From assembly GCA_964512045.1 (NCBI GenBank), contig CAZEJK010000111.1, positions 1 through 16,567 on the forward strand: a stretch of DNA of 16,567 bases. Direction: 5' to 3'. Position 1 is the stretch's first letter; each line of letters begins with the position of its first letter. The DNA is from CAZEJK01 sp964512045. Lineage in GTDB: Bacteria > Acidobacteriota > Thermoanaerobaculia > Thermoanaerobaculales > Sulfomarinibacteraceae. Below, piece by piece: positions 1-5,795 of the stretch. The translations under genes and the position numbers were made by a program. The notes under the pieces are model-generated. The model did no database searches and had not been told where the DNA came from. It saw only the letters and a list, made by a program, of their open reading frames with translations.

Positions 1-150
1 AACCGACATCACGGAGGAAGGCACATGACGGTGGCCTTGGCCACTGGTGCCCCTCCGGCCGCCGTGTGCGGTGAGTCGGCTCCCTGTCGGTATCGCGAAG
101 GCTGCCGGTCGAGGCCGGCAACCGGGTCGCCTCGCGGCGGCCTTTCGAAG

Positions 151-229
151 TGCTTGAGCCGTATGACGGGAAGCTGTCACGTACGGTTCTGAGGGGGAAA
201 GGGGCCGCAAGACCCCTGGCCTACCCGGC
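151..229 (+). mobile_element. 3' end of a group II intron (domains V and VI)
   Basis: Positions 156-189 form a canonical 34-nt group II intron domain V. The lower stem pairs 156-163 with 182-189, there is a two-nt CG bulge at 180-181, the upper stem pairs 164-169 with 174-179, and the loop is GAAG. The AGC catalytic triad lies at 157-159. Domain VI follows: 200-204 pairs with 213-217, the base pairs 194-196 with 224-226, and A223 is left bulged as the likely branch point. This puts the 3' splice site near 229, seven nt counting from A223, although the last bases are GGC rather than the usual A-pyrimidine. Sequence 1-150 is probably intron too (domain IV side), but I found no maturase reading frame in it, and the intron's 5' part lies outside the window or is lost. 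Confidence 0.85.
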
Positions 230-233
230 GCTC

Positions 234-273
234 TTGACTCGGCGGCTCCCAACATGTACATTATATCTGTACA
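234..273 (+). promoter_or_regulatory. Promoter and TGTACA operator of the yefM-yoeB pair
   Basis: TTGACT at 234-239 and TACATT at 257-262 form a -35/-10 pair with a 17-bp spacer. Two copies of the self-complementary hexamer TGTACA lie at 255-260 and 268-273, overlapping and just following the -10 box, with centres 13 bp apart. TGTACA is the known core of the YefM-YoeB operator in Escherichia coli, where two palindromes are bound by the complex. Autorepression by the pair encoded downstream is the natural inference. Confidence 0.75.
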
Positions 274-292
274 GGACTGACCGGAGGTCATT

Positions 293-583
293 GTGCCAAC
301 CGTTACGACATACACAAACGCCAGGGCAACTCTCGCCGCTCTGTGTGAAGAGGTCTCATCAACCCGCGAACCCGTCATTATTCGCCGACGCAATGCCGCC
401 GACGTCGCGCTCGTATCTGCCGATGAACTGGAAAGCCTGCTCGAAACCGCTCACCTCATGCGGTCGCCGAAGAACGCCGAACGTCTCCTAGCGGCGATTT
501 CCAGAGCCAGATCCAATGAGCTGAAGCCGTCAACGATCGAGGATCTCCGAAGAGAGCTCGGCCTTGGCCAAGAAACGAAGTAG
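293..583 (+). CDS. yefM: YefM-type antitoxin (Phd/YefM family)
   Basis: A 96-residue protein that should neutralise the YoeB-type RNase encoded next to it and repress the shared promoter. The N-terminal half matches the Phd/YefM DNA-binding fold: an opening strand with TYTNARATLAALCEEV, then EPVIIRRRNAADVALVSADE, the conserved strand-turn and helix start. The C-terminal third, from about residue 60, is charged and helical, as expected for the toxin-wrapping tail. The start is GTG at 293, with a GGAGG site about 6 nt upstream; length is close to the usual 80-95. The toxin start overlaps its 3' end by 20 bp, so the two are translationally coupled. Family assignment is firm; regulation is inferred from the operator. 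Confidence 0.9.
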   Translation: MPTVTTYTNARATLAALCEEVSSTREPVIIRRRNAADVALVSADELESLLETAHLMRSPKNAERLLAAISRARSNELKPSTIEDLRRELGLGQETK

Positions 584-866
584 AACGAAGGCGACAAAGA
601 GCCCTCGTCAATGGGTGGCTGTGTTCCAGCCAGAGTTCATCGAAGACATGAAGTACTGGGTGAAGACGAACCCAAAGGTCGCCCTCCGGGCACTCGACCT
701 CGTTCAAGCGATATTGAGCGATCCGTTCTCAGGGATCGGGAAACCCGAACCGCTCAAATTCCTGCTGAGCGGGACATGGTCGCGACGGCTTACCGAAGAG
801 CATCGAATCGTCTACCTGGTTGGCGACGGGCGGATCGACTTCCTGCAGGCGAGGTATCACTACTGA
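564..866 (+). CDS. yoeB: YoeB-type mRNA interferase toxin
   Basis: A 100-residue RelE-fold toxin of the YoeB branch, which cleaves mRNA at the ribosome. Diagnostic blocks are FxEDMKYW near the start, GKPEPLKFLLSG and WSRRLTEEHRIVYLV in the centre, and the C-terminal ARYHY. These keep the Glu, Arg, His and Tyr equivalent to the catalytic E46, R65, H83 and Y84 of the E. coli enzyme. The TTG start at 564 lies inside the antitoxin gene behind a GAAGAGAG stretch. It gives an unusual basic N-terminal tail (AKKRSRTKATK) of about 17 residues before the conserved fold; GTG at 615 is the alternative start and gives the standard family length. The gene looks intact and the toxin functional. A degenerate attC-like site begins 12 bp after the stop. 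Confidence 0.9.
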   Translation: MAKKRSRTKATKSPRQWVAVFQPEFIEDMKYWVKTNPKVALRALDLVQAILSDPFSGIGKPEPLKFLLSGTWSRRLTEEHRIVYLVGDGRIDFLQARYHY

Positions 867-877
867 TGTCCCCGCCT

Positions 878-948
878 CACCAACTGGTTCCACGGGAGTG
901 AAGTTCGCGCGAGCGCTGGTCCAGTCCGCTCATCTCGTGTCGTTAGTC
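878..948 (+). repeat. Possible degenerate attC site
   Basis: The stretch after the toxin stop resembles the better attC site at 2263-2337. CACCAAC at 878-884 takes the place of the 5' R box, and GTTAGTC at 942-948 that of the 3' R box. The 3' half shares the GTCCGCT.ATC...CGTTAG pattern. The 5' box deviates from RYYYAAC at its first two positions and the arms pair only loosely, so this may be a decayed or mispredicted site. Confidence 0.4.
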
Positions 949-1205
949 GCGACTCGTTGTCGCGTTAGCGGCTCACGGAGCCGTATCTTCGAAAACTCGA
1001 AGCAAAGCTCCTGGGTTGAGTTCTCAGTTCTGAATTTTGAGTTCTCAATGCCACCCTCCCTCCCGGTAGTCTGCTCTGCGAGCCTCAGGGATCGAAAAGT
1101 GGTGGAGGCGCTTGCAGCAAGGGCCGATGGGTGGGGAAGCTAATACCCGCTAATACCTTACGGCTACGCGGGCGCGGGACCGGCAGCTCCGGAGCACCCC
1201 TTTGG
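949..1205 (+). other. Non-coding stretch with an 11-bp repeat at 21-bp spacing
   Basis: No gene is supported between the degenerate attC and the MazF-like toxin. TTGAGTTCTCA occurs at 1016-1026 and again at 1037-1047, exactly 21 bp (two helical turns) apart in a locally AT-rich patch, so it could be a repressor site for the toxin cassette. A 31-codon ORF starting at ATG 1049 has no recognisable relation to known antitoxins. Confidence 0.35.
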
Positions 1206-1577
1206 TTGCGGCCCGCGGCCGCGTTGGTACGGTTTCCGTTCTCGGATCTTTCGCAGACCAAGCTTCGGCCCCCGCTTCTCTTGGCGGCCGTCGGGTCCCA
1301 GGACGCCCTGCTTTGTCAGATCACCAGCAATCCCTACGGTGATCCTCGGGCCGAAGCACTTTCCGAGTCGGACTTCCTCTCGGGTTCGTTGCGAACAACG
1401 AGCTTCGCGAGGCCAGGGAAGCTCTTCACAGCGAGTACCGAACTCATCGTGTCTGTGGTTGGACGGGTCAACTACCAGTCCTACAGGAGGGTGGCCACCG
1501 CTCTGGAGACCATGCTCGAGATCAGCGAAGATTTCCGACTCCTTGAGTCGTCACCTAAATATCAGGCTGGGAGATGA
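1206..1577 (+). CDS. PemK/MazF-family mRNA interferase toxin
   Basis: About 123 residues with the PemK/MazF signature in order: ALVRFPFSDLSQTKLRPPLLL (the Arg of the KxRP block is kept), LLCQITSNPYGDPR (the Ser/Thr block after the central strand), then FLSGSLRTTSFARPGKLFTA and the C-terminal VGRVNYQSYRRVATALETML. The fold is complete, so it should be an endoribonuclease toxin. The start is uncertain: the open frame runs up to GTG 1131, but those extra residues are unrelated to the family. TTG at 1206, 11 nt after GGAG at 1191-1194, fits the domain best. No antitoxin gene is recognisable upstream, which is unusual for a solitary cassette toxin. The C-terminal 20 residues extend past the family core. 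A clear attC site follows 29 bp after the stop. Confidence 0.8.
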   Translation: MRPAAALVRFPFSDLSQTKLRPPLLLAAVGSQDALLCQITSNPYGDPRAEALSESDFLSGSLRTTSFARPGKLFTASTELIVSVVGRVNYQSYRRVATALETMLEISEDFRLLESSPKYQAGR

Positions 1578-1606
1578 TGCGTCGAAACCTGCCGCGAAGC
1601 GGCTTC

Positions 1607-1723
1607 GTCCAACAAGCCAATGCAGCTCACAGCCACTCCTGTCACGCCGGTTGCTGGGACAACCGTCGCGCCAGGTCGGCCTGGCGGCCGAACGCGGCTT
1701 CAGCTGATCGCCGGGCGTTAGTT
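1607..1723 (+). repeat. attC recombination site of the MazF cassette
   Basis: A 117-bp attC-like site. The 5' R box is GTCCAAC at 1607-1613 (fits RYYYAAC) and the 3' R box is GTTAGTT at 1717-1723. The inner arms, AAGCCAATGCAGC on the left and GCTGATCGCCGGGC on the right, are imperfectly complementary with an unpaired base, as in attC. The right arm nearly matches that of the site at 2263-2337. The crossover would fall between 1717 and 1718. Confidence 0.75.
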
Positions 1724-1752
1724 GCACGCCTTCGTGGATCGCTCCTGAGTGG

Positions 1753-1758
1753 TAGAAT
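1753..1758 (+). promoter_or_regulatory. -10 box next to the DUF4160 start
   Basis: TAGAAT matches the -10 consensus at five of six positions and ends 5 nt before the GTG codon at 1764. Transcription starting about 7 nt downstream would give a leaderless message. No good -35 box is visible at 17 bp. Confidence 0.4.
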
Positions 1759-1763
1759 CGTCG

Positions 1764-2003
1764 GTGTCGCCCTCAATCGCCCGCATCGGTCCATATCGAG
1801 TCTTCTTCTTTGCAAGCGATTTCTTTGAGCCCCCGCATGTACACGTTGAACGAGACCGTGCTGTCGCGAAGTTCTGGCTCGACCCGGTTGGCTTGGCCTA
1901 CTCCAGGCTCTTCCCGGGTCATGAGCTGAGGAAGATCGAATCGATGGTGCACGAACATGCCGGTGAGTTCCTGGAGGCATGGGATGACTTCTTTCGCAGT
2001 TGA
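1764..2003 (+). CDS. DUF4160 domain protein
   Basis: A 79-residue protein of the DUF4160 family, recognised by the pattern IxRIGPYRVFFFxxDxxEPPHVHVERD, followed by a basic/hydrophobic strand and the helix HELRKIESMVHEHAGEFLEAWDDFF. DUF4160 genes are small and are commonly paired with DUF2442, as here; the pair is often suspected to be toxin-antitoxin-like, but I know of no proven activity. GTG 1764 sits just after a TAGAAT -10 box (leaderless start); GTG 1749 would add five residues. Its 3' end overlaps the DUF2442 gene by 20 bp, so the two are coupled. Together they fill one integron cassette between two attC sites. Confidence 0.8.
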   Translation: MSPSIARIGPYRVFFFASDFFEPPHVHVERDRAVAKFWLDPVGLAYSRLFPGHELRKIESMVHEHAGEFLEAWDDFFRS

Positions 2004-2268
2004 GGTACAGCAAGCGCTTGCATCCGATGTCCAAGTGACGGATGACGAACTCATCGTTCTCCTCGTCGACGGTCGTAGAATCGCAGCGCCCATTGTCTGG
2101 TTTCCTCGGCTATTGAGGGCTTCTCGTGAAGCGCGCGCCAATTGGCGTCTGATTGGCGAGGGCATAGGCATTCACTGGCCGGAGGTCGATGAGGACATCA
2201 GTGTCAACGGGCTGTTGAAGGGTCTACCCTCTGTGGAGTTCTACACGCAACGGGAAGAAGCCACCTAA
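1984..2268 (+). CDS. DUF2442 domain protein
   Basis: A 94-residue protein of the DUF2442 family. It shows the usual strand-rich start (VTDDELIVLLVDGRRIAAPI), the conserved block VWFPRLLRASREARANWRLIGEGIGIHWPEVDEDISVNGLLKG, and the typical end after GLP. ATG 1984 is chosen because GGAGG at 1973-1977 lies 6 nt upstream; ATG 1957 lacks such a site. The gene overlaps DUF4160 by 20 bp, and its stop codon lies inside the 5' R box of the next attC site, as is common in integron cassettes. Function is unknown. It is presumably the partner of DUF4160, perhaps its antitoxin, but this is inference from the pairing alone. Confidence 0.85.
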   Translation: MTSFAVEVQQALASDVQVTDDELIVLLVDGRRIAAPIVWFPRLLRASREARANWRLIGEGIGIHWPEVDEDISVNGLLKGLPSVEFYTQREEAT

Positions 2269-2337
2269 CAAGTCGTTCCAGCGTACCCCAACCCGCGCGT
2301 TGCGCGGCTCGGGTCCGCTGATCGCCGGCCGTTAGGC
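2263..2337 (+). repeat. attC recombination site of the DUF4160-DUF2442 cassette
   Basis: A 75-bp site with both R boxes matching consensus: ACCTAAC at 2263-2269 (RYYYAAC) and GTTAGGC at 2331-2337 (GTTRRRY). The inner arms, AAGTCGTTCCAGCG and CCGCTGATCGCCGG, pair with one extra base on one side, the extrahelical-base pattern of attC. The apex CCGCGCG/GCGCGG closes the hairpin. Crossover is expected between 2331 and 2332. Confidence 0.9.
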
Positions 2338-2355
2338 GAGCAACGCGTCGAACGG

Positions 2356-2361
2356 CACAAT
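2356..2361 (+). promoter_or_regulatory. Possible -10 box of hicB
   Basis: CACAAT ends 6 nt before the hicB ATG, the same geometry as at the DUF4160 and GNAT starts. No ribosome site is present, so a leaderless message is possible. The match to TATAAT is moderate. Confidence 0.3.
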
Positions 2362-2367
2362 GGATCC

Positions 2368-2583
2368 ATGGCAGCCGAGTTCGACGTCGTTGTTGAAAGA
2401 GATTCTGAAGGCTACTCCGTCGCCAGTGTGCCTTCGCTACGCGGTTGCCATACGCAGGCGAAGTCAATGGACGAACTGTTGGTCCGTGTCCGAGAGGTCA
2501 TCGAGCTGTGCCTCGAGGGGGAAGAGTCTCCGCCAGAAGACCTTGAGTTTGTCGGCGTCCAACACGTCCGCATCGCCTCGTGA
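2368..2583 (+). CDS. hicB: HicB-type antitoxin (short form)
   Basis: A 71-residue HicB antitoxin of the short type, consisting of the partial RNase H-like fold only. Visible blocks are FDVVVERDSEGYSVASVPSLRGCHTQAKSMDELLVRVREVIELCLE, the standard HicB pattern of two strands, the P.LRGCxTQ turn and the amphipathic helix. No separate DNA-binding domain follows. It should bind and block HicA, but the HicA encoded downstream is truncated, so this HicB is effectively an orphan. ATG 2368 directly follows a -10-like box without a ribosome site. The gene starts 30 bp after an attC site, and its stop overlaps the hicA start (GTGA). Confidence 0.85.
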   Translation: MAAEFDVVVERDSEGYSVASVPSLRGCHTQAKSMDELLVRVREVIELCLEGEESPPEDLEFVGVQHVRIAS

Positions 2584-2654
2584 CTCCTCGTCTCAGGCTG
2601 ACCGGCCTTGAACTGATCAGAGCCCTTGAAAGGGTGGGCTTCGAGGTGGTCTGA
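2580..2654 (+). pseudogene. hicA: hicA toxin remnant, truncated after 24 codons
   Basis: The reading frame starts with GTG overlapping the hicB stop (GTGA). Its 24 residues end in LTGLELIRALERVGFEVV, the N-terminal helix and first strand of HicA mRNA interferases. The frame stops at TGA 2652-2654. Nothing downstream in any frame continues the family, and the GSH-type catalytic His region is absent. The break is a rearrangement rather than a point stop, because homology is lost exactly at the stop, inside a 7-bp palindrome (2648-2662). Confidence 0.75.
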
Positions 2655-2662
2655 GTCAGACC
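2648..2662. repeat. Palindrome at the HicA breakpoint
   Basis: GGTCTGA at 2648-2654 and TCAGACC at 2656-2662 are perfect inverted repeats around one base. The HicA homology ends inside the left arm, so this is the likely junction between the cassette array and the following chromosome. Confidence 0.6.
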
Positions 2663-2700
2663 TAATCTGAGCGGTTCTTGCCGGCGATCTGCACCAATCT

Positions 2701-2780
2701 CCTGCGCTCCAGACACTTCGGAAAATGCTCGACATACCTCAGGGTATGCCTGTGCTTCTCCGAAGCACTGGAGCATCAGG
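2701..2780. repeat. 80-bp near-perfect palindrome (hairpin)
   Basis: The left arm (about 2701-2738) and right arm (about 2743-2780) pair along almost their full length, with a few mismatches and a small loop near 2739-2742. Inner blocks are CATACC with GGTATG, CTTCGGA with TCCGAAG, CTCCAG with CTGGAG, and the outer CCTG with CAGG. There is no T-run, so a simple terminator is unlikely. It may be an interspersed palindromic repeat or the footprint of a mobile hairpin element. Confidence 0.7.
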
Positions 2781-2843
2781 ATCTTGGCACATCTCATCCG
2801 GCAGGATCGCTCAGCTCAGGTTGGCGAATATAGGCGGGATTTC

Positions 2844-4697
2844 ATGGCTCGTTCAATGTGCATTGCCGTTCTCTTCTTGCCCCTCGTACTCACGTCGTGC
2901 AGAGCTTTCGAGCTCTCACGTGCTTCTGTTCGCGACGCAACGGCACTCATTACGGTTGAGTACCCTACCGAAGCAGGAACCTACTCGCGTCGAGGGCAAG
3001 GAGTTCTCGTCCGCTCGCCATTTCGTTTTCCCGTACTGCTTGCCCCCATGCCACTCGTTGCCCCTGAGGGCAATGTGATGCCAGAGATCGCTGCCTTCTT
3101 CACCTCCGAATCAACTGGCCAGATCCGTGCCAGAGCAGAGCTGCTCTTCGCCCATGATGAGCTCCGAGTTGCCTTGCTTCTGTTGTCAGAGGCTGAGATA
3201 CCATCGCCTCTCAAGGTCATTGGCGACGTTCAGAGGATCCCGATCGAGTCATCGGTTCTGGTCCACAGCTACCCACCACGGAGCACCTTCGCACCGGTGG
3301 ACGAGCCCATCAGCATGCTCGATCCCATGGCGGCATCTCTTGAGGTTGACAGGGTGCGTGGTCCCGTTGCACGAGCGCTGGCTCTCTCTCCGGTGGCTAC
3401 AGAGAAGGGACAGCTCGTTGGGGCTCTTTGGGACAGCGGCGAGCTGCTTTCCGCCTCCCAGATCAACACGGTGTTGACGGACTTCTCTGCAGCTGTGGCC
3501 AGCGGCTCGATTGAGGTCCCCGATCCAGCTGAAGCCCAGGTTGAGCTGCAACCTGGCTCGAGAGGAGCTGGCCGTGGCTTCCCAGAAGCAGTGACCGGTT
3601 GTGGCGGATTGCTCGAACCTGTCGAGGCTTCAGACGACGCTCGCCCAACTTGGCGGCTCGAGAAGGCCACTGAGATACCGGCCACGCAGTTCGTCTGGAG
3701 CAGCGATTCGAGACGGTTCTTCGTCGGCGAGTCCTGCGAGTCGGGAGAACGCACGAGCTCCATCGTCCGCCTGATTGACGTCGAGGAGCCACGGTGCATC
3801 GCCTCACTGGAGCTTCCGTGGAAAGAGATCGATCAGATGGCCATCTCCAGTGAGGGGCTCCTCATCGCCAGCCGCCACGAGAAGAGGCTCTGGCTTCTCG
3901 ACCGGGAGACGCTCCAGGTTCGCAGAGAGCATTCGCTCCCGGATGGCGATGTGCTACCCGATCACTTGGGGCCACTGGCATTCACCGCATCTCCCGGCAC
4001 TCATGTCGCGTTCTTCTTGGCTCAGGACGATCGTCTTCAGTCTGCGCTCGTTGGGGTTGATCTTCGGACTGGCCGATGGGGCGACGTCGTCACTCCGCTG
4101 GCGCTTGTTCACCAGGCTTTCGAACGGAGAGACTCCCCCCCAAGAACAAGTATCCCACGGGGATGCGACCAGATTCTCATGAAGGACGACGGGAGGTCTC
4201 TCCTCTGCTGCGATCAGTCTGCCCGCACAGCGTTGCACCGGTTCACCGTTCATGGGTTGAGGCTCGAGTACTCTGGCAGTACCCCTAGGACGGGCCTCAG
4301 TGACGTCAGCTTCGGCTCATGCCTGTTGGCCGCATCGAGCTCGGCGACCGTCGTCGTGTCCGAGGCCACTCGCTCGGGTGAGCGGTTCGTCCAGGTATAT
4401 GCTGGGGATTCTCTCGGTGCTCCGACATCGGAGTTCAGGGTTGGATCCGAGGACGACCTCGAGCTGCTCGGAGACCGCCGGGGATTCGTCGCGATGAACA
4501 GAGATACGGGGTCACCTCGAACGACCTTGCGATTCCTCTCGTTGAGTGGATCCGTCACCCGGACAGCTGAGATCGAAGGAACCTACTGGAAGGTCTTGAA
4601 TGACGTCAGCCCCGACGGCCGTTTCATAGTCACCGCCTGGCAACCTGCATTGGACTCAGACTCCTCCTTCTATCTAGCTCAGACCACAACAGAGTAG
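2844..4697 (+). CDS. Lipoprotein with dead trypsin-like domain and beta-propeller-like domain
   Basis: 617 residues. ATG 2844 begins a lipoprotein signal peptide ending in LTSC (Cys19), so the mature protein is probably membrane-anchored. Residues about 25-230 resemble a trypsin-2/HtrA barrel: YSRRGQGVLV (47-56) matches the strand before the catalytic His, LLAPMPLV the His loop with the His lost, and RVALLLL the Asp strand with the Asp lost. No GxSGG motif is present. Residues about 260-617 are repeated strands of WD40/NHL type, such as FVWSSDSRRFFVG, LIASRHEKRLWLLDRETLQ and DVSPDGRFIVTAW, indicating a beta-propeller-like domain. It is first of four co-directional genes; 27 bp separate it from the next. 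No known family is recognised for the whole protein. Function is unknown; a non-catalytic envelope binding or scaffold role is inferred. Confidence 0.8.
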   Translation: MARSMCIAVLFLPLVLTSCRAFELSRASVRDATALITVEYPTEAGTYSRRGQGVLVRSPFRFPVLLAPMPLVAPEGNVMPEIAAFFTSESTGQIRARAELLFAHDELRVALLLLSEAEIPSPLKVIGDVQRIPIESSVLVHSYPPRSTFAPVDEPISMLDPMAASLEVDRVRGPVARALALSPVATEKGQLVGALWDSGELLSASQINTVLTDFSAAVASGSIEVPDPAEAQVELQPGSRGAGRGFPEAVTGCGGLLEPVEASDDARPTWRLEKATEIPATQFVWSSDSRRFFVGESCESGERTSSIVRLIDVEEPRCIASLELPWKEIDQMAISSEGLLIASRHEKRLWLLDRETLQVRREHSLPDGDVLPDHLGPLAFTASPGTHVAFFLAQDDRLQSALVGVDLRTGRWGDVVTPLALVHQAFERRDSPPRTSIPRGCDQILMKDDGRSLLCCDQSARTALHRFTVHGLRLEYSGSTPRTGLSDVSFGSCLLAASSSATVVVSEATRSGERFVQVYAGDSLGAPTSEFRVGSEDDLELLGDRRGFVAMNRDTGSPRTTLRFLSLSGSVTRTAEIEGTYWKVLNDVSPDGRFIVTAWQPALDSDSSFYLAQTTTE

Positions 4698-4724
4698 CGA
4701 ACTTCAAGGAAGCGGCAGGTCCAC

Positions 4725-5795
4725 ATGGCTCTATACCGTCGTATTGTCGCTCACATGCTGCTCCTCGTCTCTTTGCCTGCGGCGCTCAGCTCGGCAGGCA
4801 CACAAACGGAAGCCGTCGTTCAGGCAGCTGAATCTGTCGCGCTCGTGAGAGCTGAAAGAGCACGAACAACCATCTGGACGTGTGGAACGGTTGTGCATCG
4901 CCACGAGAACAGAGCCTATGTTCTGACTTCGAGGGAGCTTCTGAAAGGTACTGACGCCTCGCCAAAGGAGGTGGTGTTCTTTCCTGGCTCAGGACGGGCG
5001 ACGGTCCTTCCAGCTGAGATCACAGGGCACATCGGGAGGTCGTTTGTGGTGCTTTCGGCTGAAGGACCAGGGCTACCAGAAGCTCTTGCTCCAGCCGCCG
5101 AAGTGGGAATCGAGCCTGGTGAAAATCTCGATGCGATCGGGTTTCACTTCACCAGCCTCACCTCGCACTTCGATCGACGCGGAGTACAGCCATTGATCGC
5201 GCCTGTGGCTGTACCCTTCGCCATTGAGGACAGCTCGTCTCCTGAGCTTCTGACACTTCACGGGTTCGTGGAGACTGGGTTTCTGGGCGGACCTGTCCTC
5301 ACCCGGGACGGTCACATGATCGGGATCATCCAGACCCACGAGACACGCCAACCTCAGGTGACTGCGCTATCAGCTGCTGAGATCGCGGCCGCGCTGACAC
5401 CAAAGTCTCAAGGCATGAGCTACCACCAAGTGGCGAGCACTGATCGTGGCGACACCCTGCGACTCAGGACATACGTCCGCGATCCGTTGCGGCAGATTGT
5501 CTCAATCAAGGTGCATGTGCTATACGGTACAGCGTCATTGAGACCAGAAGCACAGCGCAGCTCGAGGTACCCATGTCATCCGTCGCCGGACACTGTCGAG
5601 ACCTTGACAACCAAGCCCTCCCAGGGCGGACCAGATCTTCATGTCTCCGGGGAGCTTCCGTTGCCACCAGCAAGCCCAAACACATCGCACGTGTCCATCC
5701 AGCTCGCATTTCTACTCGAGAATCAGTCAATGCAGTGCGAGTTCCCGTTGATCTATCGAACCCGTTCAGCTCAACCCGGTACGGAGGCCAGATGA
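4725..5795 (+). CDS. Secreted pseudo-protease (HtrA-like fold, catalytic Ser replaced)
   Basis: 356 residues with an N-terminal Sec signal peptide (hydrophobic stretch ending near ALSSAG). Residues about 30-230 follow the HtrA/trypsin-2 layout: WTCGTVVHRHENRAYVLTSRELL, where HtrA proteases have xLTNxHVV (His replaced by Glu); SFVVLSAEG at the Asp strand (Asp lost); GENLDAIGF; and GFLGGPVLTRDGHMIGII around the active-site serine, where Leu187 replaces Ser. The C-terminal 130 residues form a second domain beginning VRDPLRQIVSIKVHVLYG, which is shared with the fourth gene. The fold is kept while all three catalytic residues are gone, so it is unlikely to cut protein. It overlaps the third gene by 4 bp (ATGA). 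Role unknown. Confidence 0.8.
   Translation: MALYRRIVAHMLLLVSLPAALSSAGTQTEAVVQAAESVALVRAERARTTIWTCGTVVHRHENRAYVLTSRELLKGTDASPKEVVFFPGSGRATVLPAEITGHIGRSFVVLSAEGPGLPEALAPAAEVGIEPGENLDAIGFHFTSLTSHFDRRGVQPLIAPVAVPFAIEDSSSPELLTLHGFVETGFLGGPVLTRDGHMIGIIQTHETRQPQVTALSAAEIAAALTPKSQGMSYHQVASTDRGDTLRLRTYVRDPLRQIVSIKVHVLYGTASLRPEAQRSSRYPCHPSPDTVETLTTKPSQGGPDLHVSGELPLPPASPNTSHVSIQLAFLLENQSMQCEFPLIYRTRSAQPGTEAR

Noticed and set aside
1..28. Possible C-terminus of an intron maturase
   Set aside because: Eight codons before a stop cannot be assigned to any family.
66..70. GTGCG as a group II intron 5' end
   Set aside because: It would leave an intron of only about 165 nt; a five-base match is expected by chance.
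1085..1240. Phrases such as GCTAATACC recall 16S rRNA
   Set aside because: Only short matches, not in the order or spacing of a real 16S gene, and they overlap the MazF frame.
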